A stretch of 12,446 nt of DNA, from the NCBI GenBank assembly GCA_024680835.1, contig JAILBP010000225.1, positions 1 through 12,446 on the forward strand, written 5' to 3'. Shown here in pieces: positions 1 to 7,050 of the stretch. The notes beneath the pieces were generated by a model. That model was not told where the DNA came from. It was given only the letters and a program-made list of their open reading frames with translations, and ran no database searches. A program made the position numbers and the translations under genes. The stretch comes from RGIG6904 sp024680835. Lineage in GTDB: Bacteria > Bacillota > Clostridia > Lachnospirales > Lachnospiraceae. How positions within the stretch are numbered: position 1 is the first letter of the stretch; every line of letters starts with the position of its first letter.

Positions 1-470
1 GTTTTGTCCTCCATCTGCTGCAGAAGCTCCTCCTCGTTTCTGAAGACTATGGAGCCTATGCCGGAAAGACCCGGGCGGATCCTCTTAAGCTTTCTTTTGA
101 CTTTGGGTGAATAGAGAGCAAACTGCTCCGGCACTATGGGACGATAACCGATAATGCTCATCTGCCCCGCCAGAATATTTATAAGCTGGGGTAATTCATT
201 GATCTTGGTCTTCCTCAGGAATCTCCCCATAGGCAAGATCCTGGGGTCGTTTTTCTCAGTGAAGATCCCGCCTTTCATGTTGGGGGAATCCTTGAGCATC
301 GTAGCAAATTTTAACAGCTTAAAGGGGCGGTTGCCTTTTCCCATTCTGAGCTGCTCGTAGAAAATATAGTGCTCTCCGGTGAGTTTTAAGCCTATCATGA
401 TGGGTATCATAAATGGCAACAGTATGATGATGGCTATAAAGGAAAACAAAATATCAAAAAATCTCGTCAT
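1..470 (-). CDS. Sugar-1-phosphate transferase, short form (partial, C-terminus off the left edge)
   Basis: Membrane enzyme of the bacterial sugar transferase family (PF02397), moving a sugar-1-phosphate from a nucleotide sugar to polyprenyl phosphate to start a surface-glycan repeat unit. The 156 visible residues begin with one hydrophobic segment (about 5-30), then KLLKFATM (51-58), KINELPQLINIL (89-100) and GYRP (108-111), and continue through the usual LSGIG region. There is no N-terminal multi-span domain, so this is the short PglC-like form. Two residues differ from the classic pattern: Asn91 occupies the position of the catalytic Asp in the Asp-Glu dyad, and GYRP replaces GPRP. The start at 470 has an AGAGG ribosome site that lies in the end of the upstream gene; the gap is 5 bases, so the two are very likely co-transcribed. 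The sugar specificity cannot be read from sequence. Confidence 0.9.
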   Translation of the reverse strand, partial: MTRFFDILFSFIAIIILLPFMIPIMIGLKLTGEHYIFYEQLRMGKGNRPFKLLKFATMLKDSPNMKGGIFTEKNDPRILPMGRFLRKTKINELPQLINILAGQMSIIGYRPIVPEQFALYSPKVKRKLKRIRPGLSGIGSIVFRNEEELLQQMEDK

Positions 471-475
471 ATATC

Positions 476-1876
476 TTACCTCTCGCCTGACATGTCTTTT
501 ATACGCTCTTCGCTGAAACCTTCCGTGCTCTCTCTGCGGAATATGATCTTCAGTGTTTCAAATATGATCTGGACATCCATCAGCACGCTGTAATTCATGA
601 TGTACATAAGATCCAGCTTCAGCTTGTCGAGGGCTGTAGTGTTATATTTTCCGTAAACCTGGGCGTATCCGGTCAGCCCGCCTTTGACCTTGGATCTGAA
701 AGTGAATTCGGGAATCTCTGAGGTGTAATATTCAACATTTTCAACGCGCTCCGGTCTTGGTCCCACGATGGACATCTCGCCTTTCAGGATATTGATGAGC
801 TGCGGAAGCTCGTCGATCCTGGTGGCGCGGATGATACGCCCGACTTTGGTGATGCGGTCGTCGTGTTCACCTGCCGGTCTGGGGCGGCCGTCTTTCTCGG
901 CATCCACTATCATAGACCGGAATTTTAAGATCATGAATCTCTTATTTTTCAGCGTGCATCTTTCCTGCCTGAAAAATACCGGCCCCCCGTCATCGAGCTT
1001 TATGGCTATCGCCGTTATCAGCATGAGAGGACTTAAGATCACCAGGGCGATACCTGAAAAAAATATGTCCATCACTCTTTTGATGAATCGCCTGAAGGCA
1101 CTCATGCCGATATTTCTGCACAAAAACAGAGGAGTGTCAAAAAGGTTCAGCTCATCCGATGTTTTCACTATGATGTCCGAAATCTTGGGCACGAAATATA
1201 CTCTTTTATCTTTTTCAAAACACATTTTGAGGATCCGGTTTTCACTGCCTGCGGACACATCGTTTATCAACACTGCGTCATAATCGGGAAGCGCGGCTTC
1301 AATGGCCTCCATGCCCACGTCCACGTTGATCTTTTTGATGATCTTGTATTTGTGGATCAGACCGTTGACCTTTTCCGTGAGTTCGTTATTATATTCGCCG
1401 TCGATCTCCAGGATCATAAGCGGCGGAAAACATCTGCGGTACAGGCGTATCATAAAGATCACCACGATACCTGCCACTACAGTCTGCAATAAAAACAGCA
1501 GGAAATATGCCACCGTAAAACTCAGGAAAAATCTGAAGTTACCGGCTATCGCCATGGAGATCAAAACTTCCAGCACATCCACCACCAAAAAAGTCAGCGC
1601 CTGGGATGCCGCGATATTGGCGGTTCTCTCCACTCCTATCCTGAAGGCATACAAAACCTTGCCTATGGTGAGATACAACACGAGGTAGATGAGCAGTGAC
1701 ATACCCATATTACCCATGCCGAAAAGATAGACATTAAGCTCCATCTTTTCCATGACAACATTCTGCACGAGACTGTGCCAGCACAGGTAAAAAGACAGTT
1801 CGGCGAATATGGTCAGGATGACCGTACACAAGCCTCTGTATATGTATTTAAGAGATCCTTTTTTCTTGCCGTTCAT
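476..1876 (-). CDS. Exopolysaccharide polyprenyl glycosylphosphotransferase, long form
   Basis: 466-residue undecaprenyl-phosphate sugar-1-phosphate transferase of the WbaP/CpsE/EpsL type, acting on the cytoplasmic face of the membrane as the priming step of exopolysaccharide or capsule synthesis. Residues 1-145 hold four or five hydrophobic segments. Residues about 150-250 form a soluble region resembling the nucleotide-binding-like middle domain of this family. A further membrane segment at about 265-292 leads into the catalytic domain with KFRSM (318-322), IDELPQLINILKGEMS (354-369, dyad Asp355-Glu356), GPRP (372-375) and GLTGYAQVYGKY (400-411). Length and order are typical of complete family members. 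The start at 1876 has a GGAG 12 bases upstream; no earlier in-frame ATG exists before a stop. A second, short enzyme of the same family follows 5 bases later. No clear promoter is visible upstream, so transcription may come from further upstream. Confidence 0.94.
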   Translation of the reverse strand: MNGKKKGSLKYIYRGLCTVILTIFAELSFYLCWHSLVQNVVMEKMELNVYLFGMGNMGMSLLIYLVLYLTIGKVLYAFRIGVERTANIAASQALTFLVVDVLEVLISMAIAGNFRFFLSFTVAYFLLFLLQTVVAGIVVIFMIRLYRRCFPPLMILEIDGEYNNELTEKVNGLIHKYKIIKKINVDVGMEAIEAALPDYDAVLINDVSAGSENRILKMCFEKDKRVYFVPKISDIIVKTSDELNLFDTPLFLCRNIGMSAFRRFIKRVMDIFFSGIALVILSPLMLITAIAIKLDDGGPVFFRQERCTLKNKRFMILKFRSMIVDAEKDGRPRPAGEHDDRITKVGRIIRATRIDELPQLINILKGEMSIVGPRPERVENVEYYTSEIPEFTFRSKVKGGLTGYAQVYGKYNTTALDKLKLDLMYIMNYSVLMDVQIIFETLKIIFRRESTEGFSEERIKDMSGER

Positions 1877-1921
1877 GATGAGATCGTCTCCGTGGTCCTC
1901 TGTCTTTTGATCATTCGAAAA

Positions 1922-2305
1922 TCAAAGTGAATTTACCGCTAAATGCCTCGGCTCCGCTGAAAGAAATATAGATGTCATGTTAGACCATGCCACCGGTATG
2001 CGGACGGTCTTGAAACCGGCTTTTTTGTAGCCGTCTATGGCAGTCATTGTGATGACCGGTGAACCCCAGGCGGTCTCATAGCTTGTCACGGATTTGTTGA
2101 TCCATGTACCGCAGCTTTCCATGGTGTTTCCGAGGTTTACACCATGCCCCATATCATGTATCTGCTTAAAGGAATCCGCCGCATCTTCTGCCGAAACTTT
2201 CGTGGATGCTGCATTTACGGTCTTCGCTGTATTGAGAGGCATCATACCTGCTGTAAGAGCCAGACATAAGATAAAGAGAAATGAGGCTTTGAGAATCTTT
2301 TTCAT
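1922..2305 (-). pseudogene. Truncated GH5 endoglucanase (cellulase) remnant
   Basis: The 127-residue reading frame starts with a secretion signal (MKKILKASFLFILCLALTAG, cleavage probably after the NAA near residue 33). It continues with the unmistakable beginning of a family GH5 catalytic domain: GHGVNLGNTMESCGTW (53-68), ETAWGSP (77-83) and KAGFKTVRIPVAWSNM (95-110). GH5 domains run to about 300 residues, but here the match stops at residue 112. The remaining 15 residues are unrelated, and both catalytic glutamates are missing, so no hydrolase activity is expected. The start at 2305 is preferred over an upstream ATG because a GGGAG site lies 7-8 bases before it. It lies just after the terminator of the preceding gene, with no convincing promoter of its own. 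A shifted frame at the 3' end looks like the tail of the original gene, suggesting an internal deletion. Confidence 0.8.
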
Positions 2306-2321
2306 GTTTTTCTCCCGATTA

Positions 2322-2365
2322 AGAAAAAAGAGCCCGGATGATCGCAACTGACCGGATCATCCGAG
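2322..2365 (-). terminator. Intrinsic terminator after the anchored carbohydrate-binding-like gene
   Basis: On the minus strand CTCGGATGATC (2365-2355) pairs with GATCATCCGGG (2343-2333), an 11-bp stem with one G-T pair and an 11-base loop. It is followed by a run of six T. It begins about 30 bases after the stop of the gene ending at 2395, and ends about 17 bases before the start of the GH5 remnant. Confidence 0.85.
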
Positions 2366-2394
2366 TTCCTGAATGTGTTATCGATTCACTGATA

Positions 2395-3135
2395 TTACTG
2401 GATCGCAGAACGTTTTTTTAATGCAACAGCAACCAGAGACAATCCACATATAACGAGGATGATGCCTGCTACAGGTGTAACATCTGCTGTCTTCGCTACT
2501 GTGGTCGATGCTGACTCTGATGCATTGGATGCTGTAGAAGAATCAGATGTGCCGGTTGTAGTAGTAGAAGAGCTGTCGTCTGTTGCAGTCTCTGTTGAGG
2601 AATTTCCGTCATCGGTATCTGCAGCAGCTGAGTCGTCTGACGTGGTCTCCTCAGCAGCCTTTGCAGGAGCGCCGCTTCCAACCTTGAACTCGGTAACGGT
2701 CATGTCTTTGCCCCACCACTGCTGTAAGCAGATCTGACCCCAGGTGCCTTCGTTTGCTGAGAGATCATTGGCAGTAAATGCACCGCTCGGTACAGTGAAT
2801 GTCAATGTGTACGAACCATCACCACCGGATGTAGTAAGCGGCTTGCCTTCATTAGCCCAGTAGTAATCTTCTGACTGCTGCCAGCCGTTCTCGCCGGAAT
2901 TGAACATGATACCGCCGCCGAATCCTTCGGATTCGTCTGCTGTAAATGATACAACAACGGTCTGACCGTTGACAGATTCCGGGTCATATCCGGCTGCAAC
3001 AAGATCGTAGAACAGTGATCCGTTATCGATCCAGGCATTATCTATTGATGTTTGTACGCCGGCAAAGGTCGGCACTGCGCAAAATACAGTAACCATTGCA
3101 GTTGCAAGTGCAGCAGATAAAATTTTTTTGATCAT
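2395..3135 (-). CDS. Secreted carbohydrate-binding-like protein with C-terminal membrane/cell-wall anchor
   Basis: 246 residues in four parts. A Sec signal peptide occupies 1-25 (ends VPTFA). A beta-rich, Trp- and Gly-rich domain occupies about 26-153, with exposed-type aromatics (NAWIDNG, SENGW-like stretch near 81-92, EGTWGQICLQQWWG at 129-142). This looks like a single carbohydrate-binding module, but I cannot assign a CBM family. A low-complexity Ser/Thr/Asp/Ala linker follows at about 154-212. The C-terminus has VAKTAD (213-218), a 19-residue hydrophobic helix and KKR, the layout of a sortase sorting signal, though the usual LPxTG is degenerate. There is no catalytic domain. It is a monocistronic unit with its own promoter (extended -10), an AGGGAGG ribosome site and a terminator. 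The role is inferred: attachment to plant or other polysaccharide at the cell surface. The neighbouring GH5 remnant supports a cellulose or beta-glucan context. Confidence 0.8.
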   Translation of the reverse strand: MIKKILSAALATAMVTVFCAVPTFAGVQTSIDNAWIDNGSLFYDLVAAGYDPESVNGQTVVVSFTADESEGFGGGIMFNSGENGWQQSEDYYWANEGKPLTTSGGDGSYTLTFTVPSGAFTANDLSANEGTWGQICLQQWWGKDMTVTEFKVGSGAPAKAAEETTSDDSAAADTDDGNSSTETATDDSSSTTTTGTSDSSTASNASESASTTVAKTADVTPVAGIILVICGLSLVAVALKKRSAIQ

Positions 3136-3184
3136 AGTCTTTCCCTCCCTTATACATTGATCTAAAACTGCTATGATTTACTGT

Positions 3185-3212
3185 ATTATAACACACTGCA
3201 CCAGTAATGCAA
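3185..3212 (-). promoter_or_regulatory. Promoter of the carbohydrate-binding-like gene
   Basis: The -10 is a perfect TATAAT (3190-3185) preceded by TGT, giving an extended -10. The best -35 is a weak TTGCAT (3212-3207) at 16-bp spacing. The initiation site would be near 3178, leaving an untranslated leader of about 42 bases. Confidence 0.75.
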
Positions 3213-3231
3213 CGAAAAAATTATTTTTCGT
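3212..3231 (-). terminator. AT-rich hairpin at the end of the transporter operon (weak terminator candidate)
   Basis: ACGAAAAA (3231-3224) pairs with TTTTTCGT (3219-3212), an 8-bp stem around a 4-base loop that contains part of the stop codon of the ATPase gene. The T run is inside the stem and the stem is poor in GC, so termination may be inefficient. No better candidate exists before the next promoter, which begins at 3212. Confidence 0.4.
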
Positions 3232-3961
3232 AAGTAAAAGAATGAAGAAATTTTTTCAGGCGATCTGTTTTAGGTTTTTCAAAAAAATCTTCCGGACTGC
3301 CCTCCTCTATGATCTTGCCTCCGTCCATGAACACCATCCGGTCGGCCACAGCCCTTGCAAACTGCATCTCGTGAGTCACGATGATCATGGTCCTGCCCTC
3401 TTTTGCCAGAGACAGTACCACATCCAGCACCTCCCTTACCATCTCGGGATCAAGAGCAGCAGTGATCTCATCCAGCAGCAGTATTTCCGGGTGCATCATG
3501 AGAGCCCGGATGATGGCAACCCTCTGTTTTTGCCCGCCCGAAAGCTGCCTTGGATAATTATCTTTTTTCGACAGGAGCCCCACTCTGTCTAACAGAGCGA
3601 GCGCCTCCTTCTCAGCTTCTTTTCTGTCGGCTTTTTTCACCTTGACAGGTGCCAGGGTAAGATTCTGAAGCACAGTCTTATGGGGAAAAAGATCATAGCT
3701 TTGGAAGACCATACCTATCTTTTCCCTGATCTTGTTCAGGTTTTTGCTGTCGCTGCCTATGGTTTCGCCATCCAGTGATATCTCGCCGTCGTCTATCGCC
3801 TCCAATGCGTTGAGACAGCGCAGAAAGGTACTTTTCCCGCAGCCGGATGGGCCCACTATCACCACAACCTCACCTGCGGCGACTTTCATGCTGATATTTT
3901 TGAATACTGTAAGATCATCAAATCTCTTGCTGATCCCTTTAATGTTCAAGATCTCGCCCAT
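3221..3961 (-). CDS. Polar amino acid ABC transporter ATP-binding protein (GlnQ/TcyC-like)
   Basis: 246-residue ATPase that powers a polar-amino-acid uptake (PAAT) transporter from the cytoplasmic side. Walker A GPSGCGKST (37-45), Q-loop VFQSYDLFPHKTVLQN (85-100), signature LSGGQ (140-144), Walker B ILLLDE (160-165) and switch His197 are all present. The QSYDLFPHKTVL stretch and the FMDGGKIIEEGSPEDFF end are typical of the amino-acid branch. A small oddity is DEITAALDPE where DEPTSALDPE is usual. The start at 3961 is chosen because GGAG lies 8 bases before it; an ATG 24 bases earlier lies inside the upstream gene. The upstream permease stops 1 base before this start, so translation is probably coupled. 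It is the last gene of the unit and most likely drives the two PAAT permeases upstream, not MetI, which has its own MetN. Confidence 0.95.
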   Translation of the reverse strand: MGEILNIKGISKRFDDLTVFKNISMKVAAGEVVVIVGPSGCGKSTFLRCLNALEAIDDGEISLDGETIGSDSKNLNKIREKIGMVFQSYDLFPHKTVLQNLTLAPVKVKKADRKEAEKEALALLDRVGLLSKKDNYPRQLSGGQKQRVAIIRALMMHPEILLLDEITAALDPEMVREVLDVVLSLAKEGRTMIIVTHEMQFARAVADRMVFMDGGKIIEEGSPEDFFEKPKTDRLKKFLHSFTYEK

Positions 3962-3962
3962 G

Positions 3963-4631
3963 TTACGCACTCCATTTCTTTTCAAGATGTTTTGAAAGCC
4001 GGCTGATGGGCCAGCATGCTATAAAATACAGTCCGAATATTGTCAGGAAAACTCCGAACGCGGCATTGGGCGAGCTTTTCCTGTTGGCCTCTATGATCTG
4101 CTGCCCTACCTTTAAGACCTCCACGATACCTATCATCATCACAAGGCTTGTAGTCTTGATCATCCTGGTGATCAGGTTTATGGACAGGGGGATCATGCGC
4201 CGTATGATCTGAGGCACGATCACATAAGCATAGGTCTGCACGTTAGAAAGCCCCAACGCCACGCTGCTCTCATACTGGATCTTCGGGATACCCTTCAAAG
4301 CTCCGCGCACAAGATCCGACATCTCTGCTGTTCCCCAGAAGGTGAACACTATGACTGAGGCTGCCTCGGCAGACAGGTTTATACCCATGGCCTTGGTTGC
4401 ACCGAAATACACCAGAAACAGCAGTACCATCTGTGGCATGATGCGCACTATCTCCAGGTATACCCGCAGGACTCCTCTGACTACCGGCGACTTAAAGGTC
4501 ATGGCAACACCCAGGACCGTTCCCAATATTATACTGATGCAAACAGATACAAGGCTTATGCGGAGAGCCACCAGCAGTCCGCCCAAAAGCCTTATCATGT
4601 TGCTTCCTTTCAGCAATACTTCAAATCCCAT
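3963..4631 (-). CDS. Polar amino acid ABC transporter permease (second subunit)
   Basis: 222-residue inner-membrane permease of the HisM/GlnP/TcyB family with about five hydrophobic segments. The family hallmark before the third segment appears as RIMPQMVLLFLVYFG (63-77), a variant of the usual R-x-T-P-x-L form. The cytoplasmic EAA-type loop that contacts the ATPase is at about 121-142 (SSVALGLSNVQTYAYVIVPQ). It starts 1 base after the stop of the preceding permease, with GGGAG 6 bases before the ATG, and ends 1 base before the ATPase. The two adjacent permeases differ clearly in sequence, so they probably form a heterodimer, the usual arrangement for this family, rather than being a recent duplication. 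The substrate is inferred to be cysteine or cystine from the binding protein and leader of the operon. Confidence 0.93.
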   Translation of the reverse strand: MGFEVLLKGSNMIRLLGGLLVALRISLVSVCISIILGTVLGVAMTFKSPVVRGVLRVYLEIVRIMPQMVLLFLVYFGATKAMGINLSAEAASVIVFTFWGTAEMSDLVRGALKGIPKIQYESSVALGLSNVQTYAYVIVPQIIRRMIPLSINLITRMIKTTSLVMMIGIVEVLKVGQQIIEANRKSSPNAAFGVFLTIFGLYFIACWPISRLSKHLEKKWSA

Positions 4632-4632
4632 A

Positions 4633-5292
4633 TTAATCTCCCAACATCCGAAATCTTGCTTTCTTTTCTATTACACTTCCCAGTACCGAAACCGGCAGCA
4701 GCATCACGATATAGAACACAACGAGCAAAAACAGGGCTTCCGTCGTATTATAGTAAAGACCGATCAGATCCTTTGCCGTGAACATCAGATCCATAAGGCT
4801 GATAGCCGAAAATACGCTGGTCTCCTTTAACAGAAAGATCACGTTGGCGATCACTGCAGGTGCGCTAAGGGTCAGTGCCTGGGGAAATATAACGCTGAAA
4901 AAGACCTGTGGTTTTGTCAGACCCAATGCAACAGCGCTCTCCGTCTGCATCCTTGGGATGGAATCCAGTCCGCTTCTGATTGCCTCAGACATGTAGCTTC
5001 CTCCCAGAAGTCCAAGCCCTACTATACCGCAGCTTTCCGCCGAAACAGAAATACCCGCCTTGGGTAACCCGAAATATATAAAGAACAGCTGAACCAGCAA
5101 CGGGGTGTTTCTGAAAACCTCCACGTATACGTCCATTATTTTGGACAATATTGGCACCCTGAAATGAATCAAAAATGCCGACAGGATGCCTATGGCAAAA
5201 GACAGCAGTATCCCGAGCCACCCTATCCGTATTGTGAGAAAAAATGCCTTTTCGTATCTTGGCAGATATGAGGTGATAACTTCAAAATCCAT
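4633..5292 (-). CDS. Polar amino acid ABC transporter permease (first subunit)
   Basis: 219-residue inner-membrane permease of the same PAAT family. The hallmark is close to canonical, RNTPLLVQLFFIYFGLP (61-77), and the EAA-type loop is at about 118-140 (ESAVALGLTKPQVFFSVIFPQ). Five hydrophobic segments are visible and the length is normal. The ATG lies 5 bases after the MetI stop. The ribosome site is weak (AAAGCGG), which suggests dependence on translation of metI. Its position between MetI and the second PAAT permease shows that two transporter families are cotranscribed. It is expected to pair with the downstream permease and the ATPase at 3221-3961. Confidence 0.94.
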   Translation of the reverse strand: MDFEVITSYLPRYEKAFFLTIRIGWLGILLSFAIGILSAFLIHFRVPILSKIMDVYVEVFRNTPLLVQLFFIYFGLPKAGISVSAESCGIVGLGLLGGSYMSEAIRSGLDSIPRMQTESAVALGLTKPQVFFSVIFPQALTLSAPAVIANVIFLLKETSVFSAISLMDLMFTAKDLIGLYYNTTEALFLLVVFYIVMLLPVSVLGSVIEKKARFRMLGD

Positions 5293-5297
5293 AATGT

Positions 5298-5957
5298 TTA
5301 CCGCTTTCTGTGATCAAGTTTTGCAGACAGCTTCGTGCCTGTATTCTGTATGATCTGGAATATTACGATCAACAGTATCACCGTTATGATCATGATATCC
5401 GTCTGCCACCTGTAGTAGCCATATCTCACTGCGATATCTCCGAGTCCTCCTCCGCCTACCGTTCCGGACATAGCGGAATAACCCAGCAAAAGCCCTGTGG
5501 TAATGGTAAATCCGGTCATCAGTGAGGTCTTTGCCTCCACCAGCAAAACCTTTGTGATGATCTGGAAGTTGTCTGCTCCCATTGCCCTGGCAGCCTCTAT
5601 CACACCGGCATCCACGTCTGTAAGCGACGATTCCACCACTCTGGCTATATAAGGCGCTGCACATACCACCAGTGGTACAATAGTGGCCGTTGAACCGTAG
5701 CTTTGTCCTACTATGGCTCTCGTCACCGGTATCAGCAGTATGAGCAGGATCAGGAAAGGAATACTGCGTATGATATTGCAGATAAAATCGATCAGTTTAT
5801 ACACAGGTTTGCAGGGTCTTAAGCCTTTTCCTCCTGATACATACAACAGAATACCTAAAGGAAGCCCTATGATATAGCCTGCGATCACCGAACCGAAGGT
5901 CATGTACAGAGTCTCCCCTATACCCTCTATTAGCATTTTGATCACACTCTCATTCAT
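5298..5957 (-). CDS. metI: Methionine ABC transporter permease
   Basis: 219-residue permease of the methionine uptake (MUT) family, which forms a homodimer with two MetN subunits. Five hydrophobic segments are visible. The EAA loop is EAARAMGADNFQIITKVLL (121-139), and the family mark GGGGLGDIAVRYGYYR lies at 168-183, as in E. coli MetI. The start ATG overlaps the last 8 bases of metN, with a GGAG about 12 bases upstream, so translation is coupled. The length matches the family. It is distinct from the two permeases downstream, which belong to the polar-amino-acid family. The likely substrate is methionine, possibly including D-methionine or related sulfur amino acids as known for MetNIQ systems; the exact range is not visible. 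Confidence 0.96.
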   Translation of the reverse strand: MNESVIKMLIEGIGETLYMTFGSVIAGYIIGLPLGILLYVSGGKGLRPCKPVYKLIDFICNIIRSIPFLILLILLIPVTRAIVGQSYGSTATIVPLVVCAAPYIARVVESSLTDVDAGVIEAARAMGADNFQIITKVLLVEAKTSLMTGFTITTGLLLGYSAMSGTVGGGGLGDIAVRYGYYRWQTDIMIITVILLIVIFQIIQNTGTKLSAKLDHRKR

Positions 5958-6963
5958 CTTCTTCTGTCTCCTTTACCGATAATCCTGCTTTTTTCAACTC
6001 GTCTATGATCTCTTCCTGTTTTGAGCGGTCCTCGGGAAGCCCCAGGATCATCTCTCCCACGGCTTTTCCGCCAACATTCCTGGTGTCTGCTCTCAGGATG
6101 TTCACCGGGGACTGAACCTTCAATATCAGATTGGCTATCACCGGTTCGTAAGCTGAATTCTCCCTGAAGACAATGCGGATCTTCCGCCTTGCCTCAAGCG
6201 AATCCCGATGCACTCCTTTTATCTGTTTTCCCGATAGAAGCTCCTTTGCAGCATCCGACCTCGGATCGGAAAAAATACTCTCCACGAGACCTTCCTCAAC
6301 CAGCTTTCCGCCGTCTATGATGGCAACGTGCCTGCATATATCCGTTACCACCGACATCTGATGTGTTATGATGACAACGGTAATACCAAGCTTTTCGTTG
6401 ATCTTACGGATCAGCCCCAGTACTCCCGCCGTCGTCTGCGGGTCAAGGGCACTGGTGGCCTCGTCGCACAACAGTATTTCCGGATCCGTGGCAAGGGCTC
6501 TGGCTATTGCTACGCGTTGCTTCTGTCCTCCGGACAGCTGTGAAGGATAAGCTTTCTCTTTGTCCGACAGACCCACCAGATTCAGAAGTTCCCTCGCTCT
6601 GACCCGGGCGTCCTTTTTCTTTACACCGCTTATCTCCAGTGGAAAACACACATTATCGATGACGTTTTTTTGTTCCAAAAGGTTGAAATTCTGGAAGATC
6701 ATGCCGATCCGGCTTCTCAATTTACGCAGCGCTTTTGGAGATAGTTCGCTAAGGTTAACACCGTCTATGAAAACACTGCCTTCTGTAGGTCTCTCCAGGT
6801 AATTGATGGAACGGACCAATGTGCTCTTGCCCGCTCCGGACATTCCTATTATCCCGAAAATATCCCCTTTCTCCACGTTTAGGCTCACACCCTTCAGTGC
6901 TGTCACGGTGTCTCCGTCTATCTCAAATACTTTGGTAAGGTTTTTAATCTCTATTGCACTCAT
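5950..6963 (-). CDS. metN: Methionine ABC transporter ATP-binding protein with NIL domain
   Basis: 337-residue ATPase for MetI. Walker A GMSGAGKST (40-48), Q-loop IFQNFNLLEQKNVIDN (89-104), signature LSGGQ (143-147), Walker B ILLCDE (163-168) and switch His201 are intact. Residues about 262-335 form the C-terminal NIL (ACT-like) domain, which in E. coli MetN binds methionine and shuts transport down when the internal pool is high. Such feedback is therefore likely here. The start at 6963 has GGAG 8 bases upstream. A longer reading from 7041 adds 26 residues that do not fit the family and would run through a hairpin. It follows the fused binding protein by about 87 bases and overlaps metI by 8 bases. 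Confidence 0.96.
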   Translation of the reverse strand: MSAIEIKNLTKVFEIDGDTVTALKGVSLNVEKGDIFGIIGMSGAGKSTLVRSINYLERPTEGSVFIDGVNLSELSPKALRKLRSRIGMIFQNFNLLEQKNVIDNVCFPLEISGVKKKDARVRARELLNLVGLSDKEKAYPSQLSGGQKQRVAIARALATDPEILLCDEATSALDPQTTAGVLGLIRKINEKLGITVVIITHQMSVVTDICRHVAIIDGGKLVEEGLVESIFSDPRSDAAKELLSGKQIKGVHRDSLEARRKIRIVFRENSAYEPVIANLILKVQSPVNILRADTRNVGGKAVGEMILGLPEDRSKQEEIIDELKKAGLSVKETEEDE

Positions 6964-6990
6964 ATACAGGTCTCCATGTGATCGTGATAA

Positions 6991-7029
6991 ATAAAAGCAA
7001 AGAAGGGAGAAGCTAAAGCAACCTCTCCC
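6991..7029 (-). terminator. Intra-operon hairpin between the binding-protein gene and metN
   Basis: GGGAGAGG (7029-7022) pairs with CTTCTCCC (7012-7005), an 8-bp stem with one G-T pair and a 9-base loop. It is followed by TTCTTTGCTTTTA, a broken T tract. This is a leaky terminator or an mRNA-protecting hairpin, a common device for making more binding protein than membrane components. No promoter is obvious between the two genes. Confidence 0.5.
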
Positions 7030-7050
7030 TGCAAAAAACATATAAAATAA

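Noticed and set aside
768..1688. Long rightward frames opposite the long sugar transferase
   Set aside because: They are shadows of a confidently identified gene, with no protein-like motifs.
1876..1914. A 13-codon frame linked by ATGA overlaps to the long sugar transferase
   Set aside because: It has no ribosome site and is too short to judge; the overlaps may be chance at a deletion scar.
2306..2347. An upstream start for the GH5 remnant
   Set aside because: It would begin inside the terminator of the preceding gene and add residues in front of a normal signal peptide.
6964..7041. A 26-residue N-terminal extension of MetN
   Set aside because: It has no ribosome site, reads through the intra-operon hairpin, and does not match the family start. 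The ATG at 6963 has a well-placed GGAG.
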